DNA of 64,000 nt from Maylandia zebra. Taxonomy: Eukaryota > Chordata > Actinopteri > Cichliformes > Cichlidae. The position numbers and the translations under genes were made by a program. The DNA lies in the NCBI RefSeq assembly GCF_041146795.1, contig NC_135177.1:6874560-6938559 (forward strand), written 5' to 3'. Positions 21,758 through 34,217 of the stretch are shown here, piece after piece (within the stretch, counting starts at the first letter, position 1; every line of letters starts with the position of its first letter). Below the pieces are notes generated by a model. That model searched no databases. It was not told the origin of the DNA and was given only the letters and a program-made list of their open reading frames with translations.

Positions 21758-24747
21758 ATGGAGCAAGAATTTCAAGACATTGATTCGTCGGGGAGATGGC
21801 AAAACCTTTACAATGTAAGTCGGGACACTGACCGGGCCTCTCTTGTTTCTATGACGATCGGTTGCTAACTAACTTAGCTAGCTAATTTGATAGCTATCAA
21901 GTTAGACACCACTTAGAGATTTTGGTCACTTTTCGTCCACGCTTTTAATTGTGTAAATTTCTACACTTCGCGACATGACTTCCAGGTTCTTTATACATAT
22001 TGGAGTGCAATTGGTAAAGACGAATGAGTAACTAGCATTTCGCGCTAGCTGACTTCCGTAGCTGGAAAACGTGCATCGGCTCGATCTTCACTTCGGTTAG
22101 CTAATGCTGGCTGACGCTAGCAGACGTCAGCCGCAGTTTCTGAGAACTCATCAGGACTTCCACAGAAAAGCGTGTTGTGTTTTACCACGCAGCACAGCAT
22201 TTCGTTTATAATATCTCTGTTCCGGTTAAACTTTGGCTATGACCCTGTAATGTGCAGCTGCGAACTACAAAGATACCATGTAACTAGAACTGTTTTTGTT
22301 TTGTTTTTACACATCAGTGTTAATAAATTAAGAAGAAATGAACGTGCACACTTTATACATTTTTAGAAAATGTTTTTAAAAAACCCCTTTAAAACTTTTT
22401 TTGACAGGGAGCGGGGGGGGGGGGGGGGGGGGTATATATAAAAAGTGCATGATAAGTAATTTCATAAAAGATCAAATTTCTTCCATGCTAACGTCAGGCT
22501 CCCAGTCCTACTGAGAATTAAAGTGGGATTAAACAGAAATGAGAATACTAATACTTAATTTAATTTCTTACCCATTTTAAGGATAATGTCGTTAGCATGA
22601 TAATATATTTAAACCAATAGTGCTCATTGTACATAATGGTGCTTTTCAGTTCCATATGTTATTGGTTTATCTCTCAGTTCATTTCTAATACAAGTCCCAA
22701 GCTTGAATAAATGGGGAGGTTTAAGGAAGTCAAATATGCAGACCAAGAATACAGCATCATGTCTTAGTACATCTATGCACTGAAACTGTACTTTGTGTAC
22801 CACTAAAAATTACTTTTGCCACTAGTCTTATCCATGGTGCTGTAGCTCAGTGGCAGTGAGGGGACACGCCCCTGCTCACGACAGTATTCTTGGGAGTGTC
22901 AAAAATAATTTTTATTCTCTTTTATTCTTTTCTTGTCTCCAGTAAAACTGCTTCTGTTCCCCAGAATGAAATAATAATAGAACTGTGCTCGCCCTTTGGC
23001 CTTGCCCATGCAGACTGTGTTGTAAAAGGAAAACAACAGCCTGAGGCATTGCAGTAGATTAAGTTTGACAAATGACAATGAAAACAAAGCAGACCAGTTG
23101 TGATTAATTGAGTACAAAGGATTGAGGACCTTTGATCTCTGTATGGTTTTTCTTTTAATGTCATTACTGGTCACCACTCCAGTAAAACTGGATGCACATG
23201 AATTGAACAGGTTGTGTCACAGTTTCCTGTCGCTGTCAAAGCGATCCTTCTGAGTTCCTGTTTGGTTTCTCATCTGCAACAGGAGATCCGTAACCAAGCC
23301 AGTGAATATTCCTACAAAGTGGCAAAGCTTCCAGTGAATCGGAATCTGAACCGCTACAGAGATGTCAGCCCATGTGAGTGTTACGACAGTTAAGGCTCTC
23401 AGTGACGATATGTGCTGCCGAGAATGACGTCGTCATAATTGCTCTGTGATCTCTTGCTTGGTTTCAGACGATCACAGTCGGGTAAAACTTGAAAACTCTG
23501 AAAATGACTACATCAATGCAAGTTTAGTCGATGTGGAAGAAGCCCAAAGAGCTTACATTCTTTCTCAGGTATGTAGATTGTAGGACAAGCAGTGTACACT
23601 GAACTGTCTGCACGGATATCTGTTGAACACATCTGCGTGCCACTCAAAGGAAAATACACAGGATTTGAGTTTGGCATTTTGGTAGTTGTTCATGATCTCT
23701 GGATGTTATTTGTTTATGTGGATTTTCTACTTTTGCTTTGACAGGGCCCCTTGAGGAATACATGCGGCCATTTCTGGCTGATGATTTGGGAACAGAGTTG
23801 CAAAGCTGTTATAATGCTCAACAGAGTGATTGAAAAAGGATCTGTGAGTACACTGCAACACCTTCTAATTATTATGTTCTGAAGTCCCCCTGCTGTTTAG
23901 GTTTGAAAGTTTGAGGAGACATATCTTTATTAATAGATGTAGATACATTTGCTCATCCCAAAAGGTTTGAGATCAATTGTCTTTGTCATTCCTATTTCCA
24001 CTGATGCTAAAATTCTGTGCATTTTACAAGATGAAATAGAATCCAAGATACGTTTTATTGTGTTTTCTTTCTAGTGTACCCACTTTTATCTGGTAGACTA
24101 GAAAGGATTTCAGCCCTGTTTTGGAGTTTTCAAAAAGATGATCAGATCTACTATAAAATTTAATTGGCTTGTTTTTCATGCATGTGCCATCTCTTCACCA
24201 CGTTTCATGAAATTCACCGTGGTAGGTGTAACCATGCTGACAGACAGATTGAGATGCAAAGAATGCCACAATTTTGAAAAAATGAATTGAGATACTGAAG
24301 AGCTGCACATGTTTAAATTCGTTATGGATCAAAGCCTAATTGAGATATTTTGGGCAGCTATCATGACTCAAATTCCTTTACTTGACAATGGAAAAAATGA
24401 ATTTCCTTACATTTAAAAAAAAAAAGTCTAGTTTAAAATGTCTTTTTCTTCCTTTGTGGTGTTATACTTCATCAGAACTCTGTGTTTCACAAGATTGTCT
24501 TAAGCTCTGTGGTCATGTTTTAAGTTGTACTGTATGTAAAGTTTCAGTTCTGTTGTTTCCATTTATTTGAAACTTTAACCACAGTTCCAGGAAAGTTAAT
24601 GATTACTTAGTTTCTTTTTGCATTTAGTTTTGAATGTGTTTTTTGATTTTTCGTTTCACTTGTATTTGGTTTTCATATTTCAGTTTAGGTTTTACTCTCT
24701 AAAAAGGTTTCATTTTCAGTGAGGTTTTATTGTTGTGTGTTTCATTG

Positions 24748-24789
<42 letters not shown>

Positions 24790-27700
24790 TTTCAGTAAAG
24801 AGTTGTTTTCTCTCTCTCTCTCTCTCCACACTTTGGTTTTTAGTTGAGTTTAGTGTAGCTAACTATCATGGCCTTGGTGCCAAGAACAACCAATGGAAAC
24901 TGGAAACAAGCTGTCAGGTACTTCGGTGTACAAGAACGTAATTAGTTGTTCTCTTTGCACACGGTTGATTTTCCGAATCCGAGGAATGGTGTACATATGT
25001 GCAACTGTTCTCAGTATTTAAGTCAGAAGTTCTTCAAATGGCTCGAGGCACATGACAGCCTATCCATGAGTAACTGAATGTATTTGTCTCAACAGGAAAA
25101 GTGCGCGCAATACTGGCCTACCACCGAGGAGCTACAGATGTCTTTCACAGACACAGGGTTTGTTGTGAGGCTACTGTCAGAGGAGGACCAATCCTATTTC
25201 ACAATCAGATTGCTGGAACTACAAAATACAAAGGTGAGTATGCAAGGGTGCCTATTGGTTAATAGCATCTCTCTTGAGTTTCAGCATGGTTTTAAGCACT
25301 GCTTAACCAGTCTCTTACCATTTAAGTATAATAGCATGTAGCTGAAAAAAGACTGTGATTCCAGAGTGTGTAATGTTTTCCTAGTGACAAATCAGCTAAG
25401 TCATGCAGAACTGTGTCTATACAATGCTCCAGTCTTGACCAAACATTATGCCTACCACAGACAGAGGAGTCGAGAGAGATCTATCACTTTCACTACACCA
25501 CATGGCCTGACTTCGGTGTTCCAGAATCCCCTGCCTCCTTCCTCAACTTCCTCTTCAAGGTTCGGGAGTCTGGCTCGCTGGACCCGGAGCATGGGCCCTC
25601 AGTGGTGCACTGCAGCGCTGGGATTGGTCGCTCAGGGACCTTTGCCTTGGTGGATACCTGTCTAGTTTTGGTGAGAAGGGGAGTGGGGAAATGTCACTGA
25701 AAGTCTGCCACTGTTAAAGAGAATTCTTTCGCAAGAGGTTCTCATTACAATGACTACAGTCTGATGATGGTAAGATGAGGCGTTCATGCTCTGATTGTAC
25801 TTGTGTGCTGATAACGTGCTTACAGAGCAGTGTTGACGTGTAGGTATTCAGCGTGAGTGTGTAAAGTCTGGAATATTTTAACTGGAGCAGAGAAGAGGCC
25901 CTTAACTGATTATTTCTTGGGAAATCAGGTTTCTCAGGAATAACTCCTAAATTACCACAATTCCACATGTGTCTGCAACTATATGGAACTAAATTCCCAA
26001 TTCTTATCATGTCTTGATGAGTTTTAAAGCTCTAAAAGCAAAAAAAAAGATGAATCTTATTTCACTAGAAAGTTTTGCAAATTTCCTGTGGCTGTTTGAC
26101 TTGTCTGTCGGCCTTGTTAAAATGATTTTTTTTTTTTTTTTTTTTTTTTTTGGCCAGCTGTTAGGTTAACCAGACCTTAAGTGCTGTAGGTCTTTCATTA
26201 TTGTTCAACACTACACCAAAAGTAAGTAGTGGGTTGATCAGAAGGAGATCTTCAGCGTCTTCTATGAATCAAACTCAGCATATGCAGGATGTCTGTCCAT
26301 TATCTGATTTCAATTACCTAAAGATGGACAAGCAGGTTATCACCTGCAGGGCATTATCACCTTCATAAGTCAGCCCAGAATGATAAACTAACACAAGCAG
26401 AAAGCAACACCACTACAAATCCGTGATGTGTGAGTGTGATAGGAAAAGCCCTGTGCAGTAGTGCAATATTAAAAGTGCTGCATGAATGTATATGCACTTT
26501 TAAGTGCTTTGGTCAGTAAGACTGGATAAGTGCTATATTAATAAAGTCTAGCCTAAAAGGAGCAAGGAGAAAGAAAGGTGGCTAGAATGCACATAGAGTT
26601 ACCAGGATTACAGTATTGTATTAAGACATGGAAGAATTCTCTAATCTGCATAGGGTCAAAGGTATTCATACGCACATCTACTAGTCCTAAAGATTCTGTA
26701 ATATGTTTAAACTCTACAAGGCCAAGGGTTATAGACTTCTTCTTAGTGATCAGGATTGCAGACAACTGGCAGTTTCTCTTTGGGGTGATTAAAATGATTT
26801 GTTTGGCAGCACTCATTGGACTGACCAGAACAATGGGAAATTTAGGGGAACTCAGTACAGCTCTAAGAAGGAGAATTGTAGATTTAGACAAATTGGGAAG
26901 GTCCTTTTGAGCCAAAAAATTGCCAATTTTAAGATTATCGGTTCAAACAGTTATATGTAAGATCAAGTTGCTTGGATTTGTCACAACTTTTCCAAGAACT
27001 GCCATGAACTGGAAATTGCTGGAACACCAGCATCACTATCCACAGTGAAGTCAGTTTAAGGAATCATGGACTAAGAGGATGCTGCTCATGAAAGTAGCTC
27101 CTGCTTCAAATTCAACACCTTCAGCCTTCTGGAGAAAAGTTTTATGGGGGCTGGTTTTGGGATAGGTTTTGGAAACTTGAGCAAGAATTCCTTCAGAGCC
27201 TTGCCCTGCTTTTTAAACCCCAAATAGAAAATTTTAAAAAAATTAGTCTTCTGGCCCATCACCTCAAATAACCTTTGAATGTCACCCTGTGCATAAACAA
27301 ACAAGGCTATCTGTCAGATGTTTCGTCCCGCTCCTTCCTAATAAAGCAACAAGCAAAAACAGCCTCTTTGCTCTTGTGGCTTTTAAAAGTTGTACAACAA
27401 TGGTGCTGTAAGAAAACATCAATCAGCTTTCAATGCTCCGAGCCCCACCTCAAAGGTTCCTGAACATTTAGAAAGTATGGGTGACCTGTGCACACCTCAG
27501 TGCCATGTTACCATCAACACCTTCATACTGCGGATAGAATCATGCCAGAGGAAAGTGAATCTGTCCCTGCTTGCGATATTTTTACTGGTCAAATTGACCA
27601 TTCTATACAGGCTTTTTATATACCCATTGTACGTTAGGAAATTATCACATTTATTCTATGTCAGATATTAATTAGAAACCCTAAAGTGTAAAGCTGTTAC

Positions 27701-30070
27701 AATGTAGGAGACACAACGCACAAAAAAACAAGTGAATTCTAGTGGGAACTCTTTCTGTTCTCACTTCCTAGTCAGCTGGAAAGCACAGGTTTAAAGAGCC
27801 TGAAATTTCTGCTAGTTAATGTACATGGTAAAAGCTCCCATAAATAAAAACAGATTTTGTACACATAGTTTTGCTCTGCTGTGTATTTAACTCACCTGTT
27901 AAATACGCAGTTTATGAGTTACGATTTGGAACAGCTAAAACATATTTCTTCCCAGCACTCACATCTTAAGCAGCATTAGACTCTGAGACAGGTTGGTAAG
28001 TTGTTTGGACATGCACCTTAAATCAAACCACTCTCTCACAGATTACCTCGATTTTTCTCAAATGTAATACATCTTTTGAAACTTCTCAATATTACAGCTC
28101 ATGACTTCCTAAAGGAAAACAAAGGTGTGATATCCTGTGCACCTGATGTGATTCTCTATTAAGCGGTTATTCCATAAATGGGAAAATCTGTTTTTGCAGA
28201 TGGAGAAGAGGAAAAACCGGTCATCAATGGACATACAAAAGGTGCTACTTGGCATGAGGGAATACCGCATGGGCCTGATCCAGACCCCTGACCAGCTCCG
28301 CTTTTCATACATGGCTGTCATTGAGGGAGCCAAGCTCATCCTGACAGACAACTCAGAAACACAGGTAGTCACAAGAATGATTGAAAGCTTGTAAGTCTGG
28401 TTCTAAATAAGCTTTTGTAATTTGTTATCTGACTTTCAGTAACCACCCGAAGAGCAGTGTTACTCCAATAAAAGACGGAGGCATTGTTGTGGTTTCAAGT
28501 TTTGCTTTCAGTTTCGCTCAAAAGCCGGCATCAGACGCTAAAAGAGGTGGCGATGACTGATTTTTGAATGTTTCTTTGACATTTTCTGGGAAAGTGAAGC
28601 TAATCATTTGAAAGCATTAAAGGGAAATGAGAAATTTTAAATGATATGCAGCACTTACGTTGAGAAACATTGGCTTGTATACAAGTATATTAGAATCATT
28701 CTGTTTTACTCCAGAGAAGTGAAAATAAACATAATAGTAAAGTTTAAGGTGACATGTGGGCTCTCTTGGTTTTCTACCATCCTTTCACGGTCTGGTTAGC
28801 TTGGAAACGGGTCTTGAATTGCATTCTTTAAGGCATTAAAGTCTTAAGTTTTCAACTGTACATGCTGAAACCTGCAAAAATCCTGTCTAAATGTTCTCTT
28901 GCTGCATCAACACAAAATTGCCTTTGACGCAGACCGTATAAAACACAACCTCACAATAAAATGAAGTGATTACCAGAGTTTCAAGCCCTGCCAGCAGTAA
29001 TTTTAAATGTTACAAACTTCCTAATTCCATTTCATTTTTTTGGAGTTTTTCTTCAGAGCCATCAGAAAGTGTCTAATTAAAGTGGTGTGTGTGGGTGCTT
29101 TCCCATAACAATGAATAGGGCCTCTTTAATTTATAAGGTAACTGTCAAAATAATGGCCGACTCACTTGACAAACTAACTAGATCCTCACACTTGTTATGT
29201 AATGACTATACAGACGCTCTTTGATCATTTGCGTCTTGCAGGTGCCCTTTCTTTACCAGAATTTTAGTTTTGCCACTTGCAAACTAAATGATGAGAATGT
29301 GAGCCAACATATTTAAAAATCAGGAATTTAAGCTTTTATTTTGGAAAAGGATCACTATTCTCTTCCTCTCTGTCATAAGCTGACAGTACACTGAAATTTT
29401 CCTTCTTGGTTGTCTCTGCATGTCATCCTCTTTGTTAGAACAAGCTGACACAGCTGTCCAGAGATGACCTGGAGCCAGATCTACCCCCTCCACCACCTCC
29501 ACCTAGACCTCACCTTAACGACAGCAGACCCAACGGACCCCACCTAGAGTCTCAGGCCCCCTCAGGAGACAGGCTTGCAGGAGAGCCAGATGCCCAAGAT
29601 CACAATAAGGCAGACAATTCTGGGCAGTAAGTAACAGAACTGAAGTTTGGCAGATTAAAAATTAAGCGTTGAAATCTGCTGACTTGTTCCCATCCATGCG
29701 CTGAGATTCAGTTTATCTTTTTGAGCACATAGAAAAGAAAGAAATCAGGTTTCACCCTTTTATTTGTTCATCTTTGTAGTAAAGCTTTGGTACAGCAGTG
29801 ACACAATTTGTGGGGATTAAAGTGAGTATTACCCTGTTGTTTATTGTTGGACTGCTGTACTCTCTGTCTTATTTCAGGGTCCGAAAGCGACACCGTGAGG
29901 AAAGGATTGCCAGCACAGCACAGAGGGTCCAACAAATGAAACAGAGACTGACAGAGTCTGAGAGGAAACAGGAGAAGTGGCAGTACTGGAGACCCATCCT
30001 GTTCAATGTCGGCGCCGGCGCCGGGGCTGTCTTGGCCATAAGCCTGCTGTACTGGATGTATTCCCAGTGA
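21758..30070 (+). CDS. ptpn2: Tyrosine-protein phosphatase non-receptor type 2, ER-anchored form, 413 aa (9 exons)
   Basis: PTPN2 (TC-PTP) removes phosphate from tyrosines of JAK/STAT and receptor kinases; the long form is ER-anchored by its C-terminus. Exons: 21758-21814, 23283-23373, 23468-23568, 23745-23843, 25096-25233, 25461-25670, 28200-28364, 29439-29626, 29878-30070; 1242 bp, phases join. Family motifs: [20 protein letters not shown] (pTyr loop region), the WPD loop in [15 protein letters not shown] (about 25503), the signature [10 protein letters not shown] with catalytic Cys at 25611-25613, and the Q loop in [10 protein letters not shown]. The end has [14 protein letters not shown], then WRPILFNVG and a hydrophobic tail [12 protein letters not shown], matching human TC48 (415 aa). 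Synteny and this tail decide for PTPN2 over PTPN1. Odd: exon 8 has a proline run ([13 protein letters not shown]) more like the PTPN1 SH3-binding region. Confidence 0.95.
22413..22432. repeat. Poly(G) run of 20 followed by TATATATA
   Basis: A 20-G homopolymer in ptpn2 intron 1. The length may be an assembly or sequencing estimate. Confidence 0.9.
24750..24785. repeat. Poly(T) run of 36
   Basis: Homopolymer in ptpn2 intron 4, followed by a short CT repeat at about 24808-24826. It may be the tail of a retroposed sequence on the minus strand, but no body is recognised. Confidence 0.9.
26430..26550 (+). repeat. L2-type 3' tail fragment in ptpn2 intron 6
   Basis: Has agtgctttggtcagtaagac, then tggataagtgctatattaat and aaagtct, a decayed form of the fish L2 tail. 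The next kilobase (26.55-27.6 kb) has only short unassigned ORFs and may be another decayed repeat that I cannot name. Confidence 0.55.
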
Positions 30071-31690
30071 AGCACTGCGGGTCACTTAAATCGGACTCTT
30101 ATTTTGCACCGGTACCTGAGATTAGGTACTTCTTCTCGACGTAGACTTAGACAGTAATATGTGCAGAATTGAGGGTATTTATTTCTCAAGGTCAAAATGC
30201 GGGAGCGCTAGATCAAACGAGCGTCTGTATATTTTTCATGTAAGATCGAAACAAAAAAATAGTAACATCTCAGGATCTCGGTGCCAGCACGATGATTTAA
30301 TTTCCTTTCCTTCTTGTCACTGCTCATGAATGTACTGTATCATAGCAAAAATGGCTTTGCAGAAACTTACTAAAGGTGCAGTACAAAGAGAAATATATAG
30401 TGACAGGTTTATTTTTACATTCTTTGTTTGTAATAGTCAGATATGTGTCGATCAACACGTTTTACATTTTGCATTTCAGAATGACTTGTGTTGACTTGTT
30501 CATCCTACTGTAGACTTGTAGGAAAACTCCAGAGCCAAGATTCAGCTGTAGGATTTTACTTTTCTTTAGTTTTAATGTAATATAATGAAATGCATGCATT
30601 CTGCGGTTTTCCAGACCACCACTTGTTCTTCCATTCACATTTAGCAGGGCATCTCAACACGGCCAGAAGAATATTTTTGTGTGAGTGGACACTTCCTTGC
30701 CAATGTTTCAGACTCGGCTAGAGTGGTTATTTTCTGTTATGTGCACACTTTTTTTTTTTTTTTTTTTTTTTTTTTGCCTGCCTTTGTTAGCTGCCACATG
30801 GATCATAAACGTTGCCCCTTAGCAAGTTATTTACCCACTGGATGGGTTGGTCTGTGTTTGTTCAGGTGATCACGCTGTTTTTGTTTTTTGTTGTTGTTTA
30901 TTTTAAGAAACCAAAGCCTGTTTTTAGGAAGATAACAGTCAGACAAGCTCCTGATGATGAACCCTCGCATACTCCCCTCATGTCGAATGTATATTCTGTT
31001 GAATCTCTCTGTCATAACTGACACCTGTATTACAAAATGATGCTAGTACCGTTCTACATTCTGTCCGTGTTTTGAACCCACATGATTGCCGATTCGGTTT
31101 TCAATTGACTGGGACCAATCCAAAGCTACAATAGTGCAATTTAGAAGCTGAAGGAGAGCACCTTGGATTAAATTTAGAAGAGAGCGATGTCCTTGTGGGG
31201 TGGTTGAAAAAGCTTTTAATGTGCCTTGAAATGTGTTAAATACAGAAAGGAGGAAAAAAAAGTGCGCTCCCAGAATGTTTTTTTTTTTTTTTGGTATGTG
31301 CGATCAGTACAGAAAATTGTCGTGTCGCACGTAATGTGAGTAACATGTTTGCACTGCAATGACCAGATTAGAGGTGGTGTACAGTAACATGCGTCTGAGT
31401 TGATTGAACATTGAATGTGTCATTTGCATGTATTGACTCCTGAAGTGAAATTTTTGATTGGCTACAGTAGAACATGGCTTTTATTTTATTATTATTGTTA
31501 TTTTCTTATTTAACAATAATATAGTGTAACATTCCATTCATTTGTTTTCTGTGTACAGTTTTCAGGGGAGTTTTGTACACTGTTGAGCTGCAGTGTGGAA
31601 CATGACAGAAGACTTTTGATGAGAAAAATGACAAAACCACAACAAAAACATTAAATACTTCATAAAAAATAAAATATTCTTTTTTTTTCT
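30071..31690 (+). other. Probable ptpn2 3' UTR
   Basis: AT-rich, no long ORF, directly after the stop codon. Candidate poly(A) signals are ATTAAA at 31650-31655 and AATAAA at 31668-31673. It includes a poly(T) tract at about 30749-30774. The UTR length is inferred. Confidence 0.5.
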
Positions 31691-32029
31691 TTTTCTTTTT
31701 TTTATAAACAAAAATTTGCTTGCCTGTTCTTTAATTCTGTATCCGTAAAGCAGCTTACCCACAGCTCTTCCCACCCCACCCACTTTCTGTGCTGTTACTC
31801 ATAATTTCATTCTGACCATGAGCTAAATCAATGCAGACAGACTGGAGACCTCTCACTGTGGATTCCAGGAATTGATTCAATATTTCAAGAAGAGGCCATG
31901 CTCACATTGACTGCTGTAGTAATTTCATTTTCTCTTGTCTGGGACTGTGTGTGGTTTGTGTTGAATGTATTTTGTGCCTTTGCACTTCTTTCAGCTTGTC
32001 TATATGATGTTGGCTTGATCTCTTTTGTC

Positions 32030-33430
32030 GTTATATCGTACAGCTCCTCCTAATTCTGGGCGTTTTAGAGGTCGCCACAGCGAATCATCTGCGTCCGTCT
32101 CACACCGTCTAGCATCCTGCTCTGTCACACCAGTCCTCTGCATCGCCTCCTTCCGTACACCCATGAACCTCCTCGGAGATCTTCCGCTCTAGCTTCCTTT
32201 TTGTCTGTGTCACCATCTCAAAGAGACGATATGTAAACCTCACTTTCAGTTTTGTTGCTGTCCTTTCACCCCTGATGACATTTATCTTCTACCCTGCCTG
32301 CACTCTGTTCCTCACCTCTCTTCTGCACTGTATTTTCACTCTACTACGGTACGGTCATCTTTCCACCTGTTTCCCTCTCATTCACACTTGTATTTTGTGT
32401 TACTCTTGCTGACTTTAATCCTCTACAGTGCATACCACTACCTCTATGGGCTCTGGTCCACCTGCTTCCCAATCACACTACAGATCAGTGTCATCTGCAA
32501 ACATAATCCGTGTAGACTCCTGCCTGACCTCAACTGTCAATATATGCCTATCGCCACTGCAAACAAGAAGGGGCACAGAGCAGATCCTTGATCGTTTGTA
32601 ACTCCTACTGCATGCATCACCACTGTCTCATTGTCCTCATACATGTCCTGCACTACACACACACTTCTCTGGCCCTCTTGACTTCCTCATACAGTACCAC
32701 AGTTCCTCTCTTGACGCTGTTTCTCTGGATCCACAAAGGCACAGTGAAGCTCCTGACCTCTATACTTCTCAATGATTACTCTTAATTACGTTTAAGAGTA
32801 ATCATTCATCACATCTATAGTGCTCTTTCCCTGCATGAGGCCATACTGATGCTCACTGATCATCACCTATATTAACTTAGCTTCAGCAACTCTTTCCCAT
32901 ATCTTCATGGTAATGGCCCCATCAGCTTTATCCCTCTGTAGTTACTACAGCTCTGCACATCACCCTTGTTCTTCCCCACCCGTGTTCTTGTGTTAAACAA
33001 TCTGGTTAAAAAGTCCACTTTCTCCTAGACATCTCCATACCTCCACAGGTATGGTGTCTGGACCAACTGCCTTTCCACTCTGCATCCCCTTATAGCTGCC
33101 CTCCCATCCTCCTTACCAATCCTTGGCTCTTCCTGATTCACTGTCCTCCATCCATCCTCCTTTCTCTCTCATTTTCTTCATTCATTTGCTCCTCAAAGTA
33201 CTCCTTCAGTCTTCTCAACTCCATTTCTTCACTTGTTAGCATATTTCTAAATCTGTCTTGAATCACTCTAACCTGCTACACATGCTTCCCAGCTCGATCT
33301 CTCTGCCTAGCCAATCGGTCATTTTGTCATCCATGAGTATTCAGTCTCACATACAACTTAAAACCTTACAGACCCAACTCCTCTTTGTACATGTTTTCTT
33401 CACCTTTCTTCATCCATTGAAGCCCCCTCC
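32030..33430 (-). mobile_element. Degenerate non-LTR LINE remnant (RT and 3' end)
   Basis: Read on the minus strand, pieces of a reverse transcriptase survive in several frames: a [19 protein letters not shown] block (about 32990-32930), followed by a [10 protein letters not shown] / [18 protein letters not shown] block (about 32920-32830). The 3' end (about 32030-32200) is a C-terminal region of the type seen in many fish LINEs. Stops and shifts throughout show it is dead. A partial second copy lies at 39010-39550. The clade (RTE-like) is tentative. It occupies most of the ptpn2-cep76 spacer. Confidence 0.65.
32771..32806. repeat. Perfect 15-bp inverted repeat
   Basis: Arms AATGATTACTCTTAA (32771-32785) and TTAAGAGTAATCATT (32792-32806) around a 6-base loop. 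Inside the LINE remnant; role unknown. Confidence 0.85.
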
Positions 33431-34217
33431 CGAGTGACACTCTCTACTCATTAACAGAATTTAAACAATAGGTCAAGAAATAATGCAACCATATTCACCA
33501 TAAGTTTACTTTTCTTAAAACATTTAATTTGATTGATTTTTTTTTACAGAGATTTTGCTCCCTACTGGGATAATTATAAGTACTTAGAAACGTACGGGTC
33601 GTTTAATCTTACAAAGTTGCATTTAAATGTTTATTCCTTTGTCCAAAGCAGGTTATGCACACCGAATATACACGATATACATACTTTGATCCATTTATGT
33701 CTTGTCTTGGTAAGAAAGCGATACCACATACAAAAAAGCTACACATAAGAAATAGTAGCTATAATTTAAACTACAATTCAAGGGTCTTTCTCATGTCGTC
33801 GCAATTCGTGATGCGATTGGGGTACGTAAAAATATCCCTGAATAAAATTGGGAATAATTGGTGAGCAAAAATGAACTAAAACTACAATAAATATACCACC
33901 AAAAATACTTATATCGTGGTTTATATGTCGATTCTTACAAATCCTGTAACTTTAGAGCAAAATTGTCGAGGTATTGATTTTTTCCGGAGTATGGTGTCGG
34001 GCATCAGCGGAGAAACCTTCCCGCTCGCTTTTCCGCCACTGTTTAAACTGGTAGTTGTTGCTGTCAGAAAAGAAAATTTCTGCGAAAAATGGCGAATGCA
34101 TACAAGGTTCCATTATAGCTCATATAAGAAGAAACGGCGTTATTTAATGTTTCTACCACTACCCATGTCTAAGCCTGGCTAGTTAGCTTAGCCTAAAAAG
34201 CACAAATAATAGCAATA
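33431..34217 (+). promoter_or_regulatory. cep76 upstream region
   Basis: About 0.8 kb before the cep76 ATG. It has an AAAAATGGCG word (34085-34094) like a YY1 site and no TATA box in an obvious place. In-frame upstream ORFs (for example 33916-34182) show no protein similarity. The transcription start is not determined. No psmg2 coding sequence is seen. Confidence 0.4.

Noticed and set aside
22838..22890. tRNA-like start (gctgtagctcagtggcagtg) in ptpn2 intron 1
   Set aside because: It has an A-box-like word, but no B box or cloverleaf follows at the right distance, so no tRNA gene is called.
26553..26915. Pair of about 110-codon ORFs on both strands in ptpn2 intron 6
   Set aside because: Both strands are open over the same bases and no domain is recognisable. 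Likely part of a decayed repeat; not called as a gene.
33916..34182. 88-codon ORF just before cep76
   Set aside because: No similarity to CEP76 N-termini or PSMG2. The [12 protein letters not shown] start at 34218 matches human exactly.
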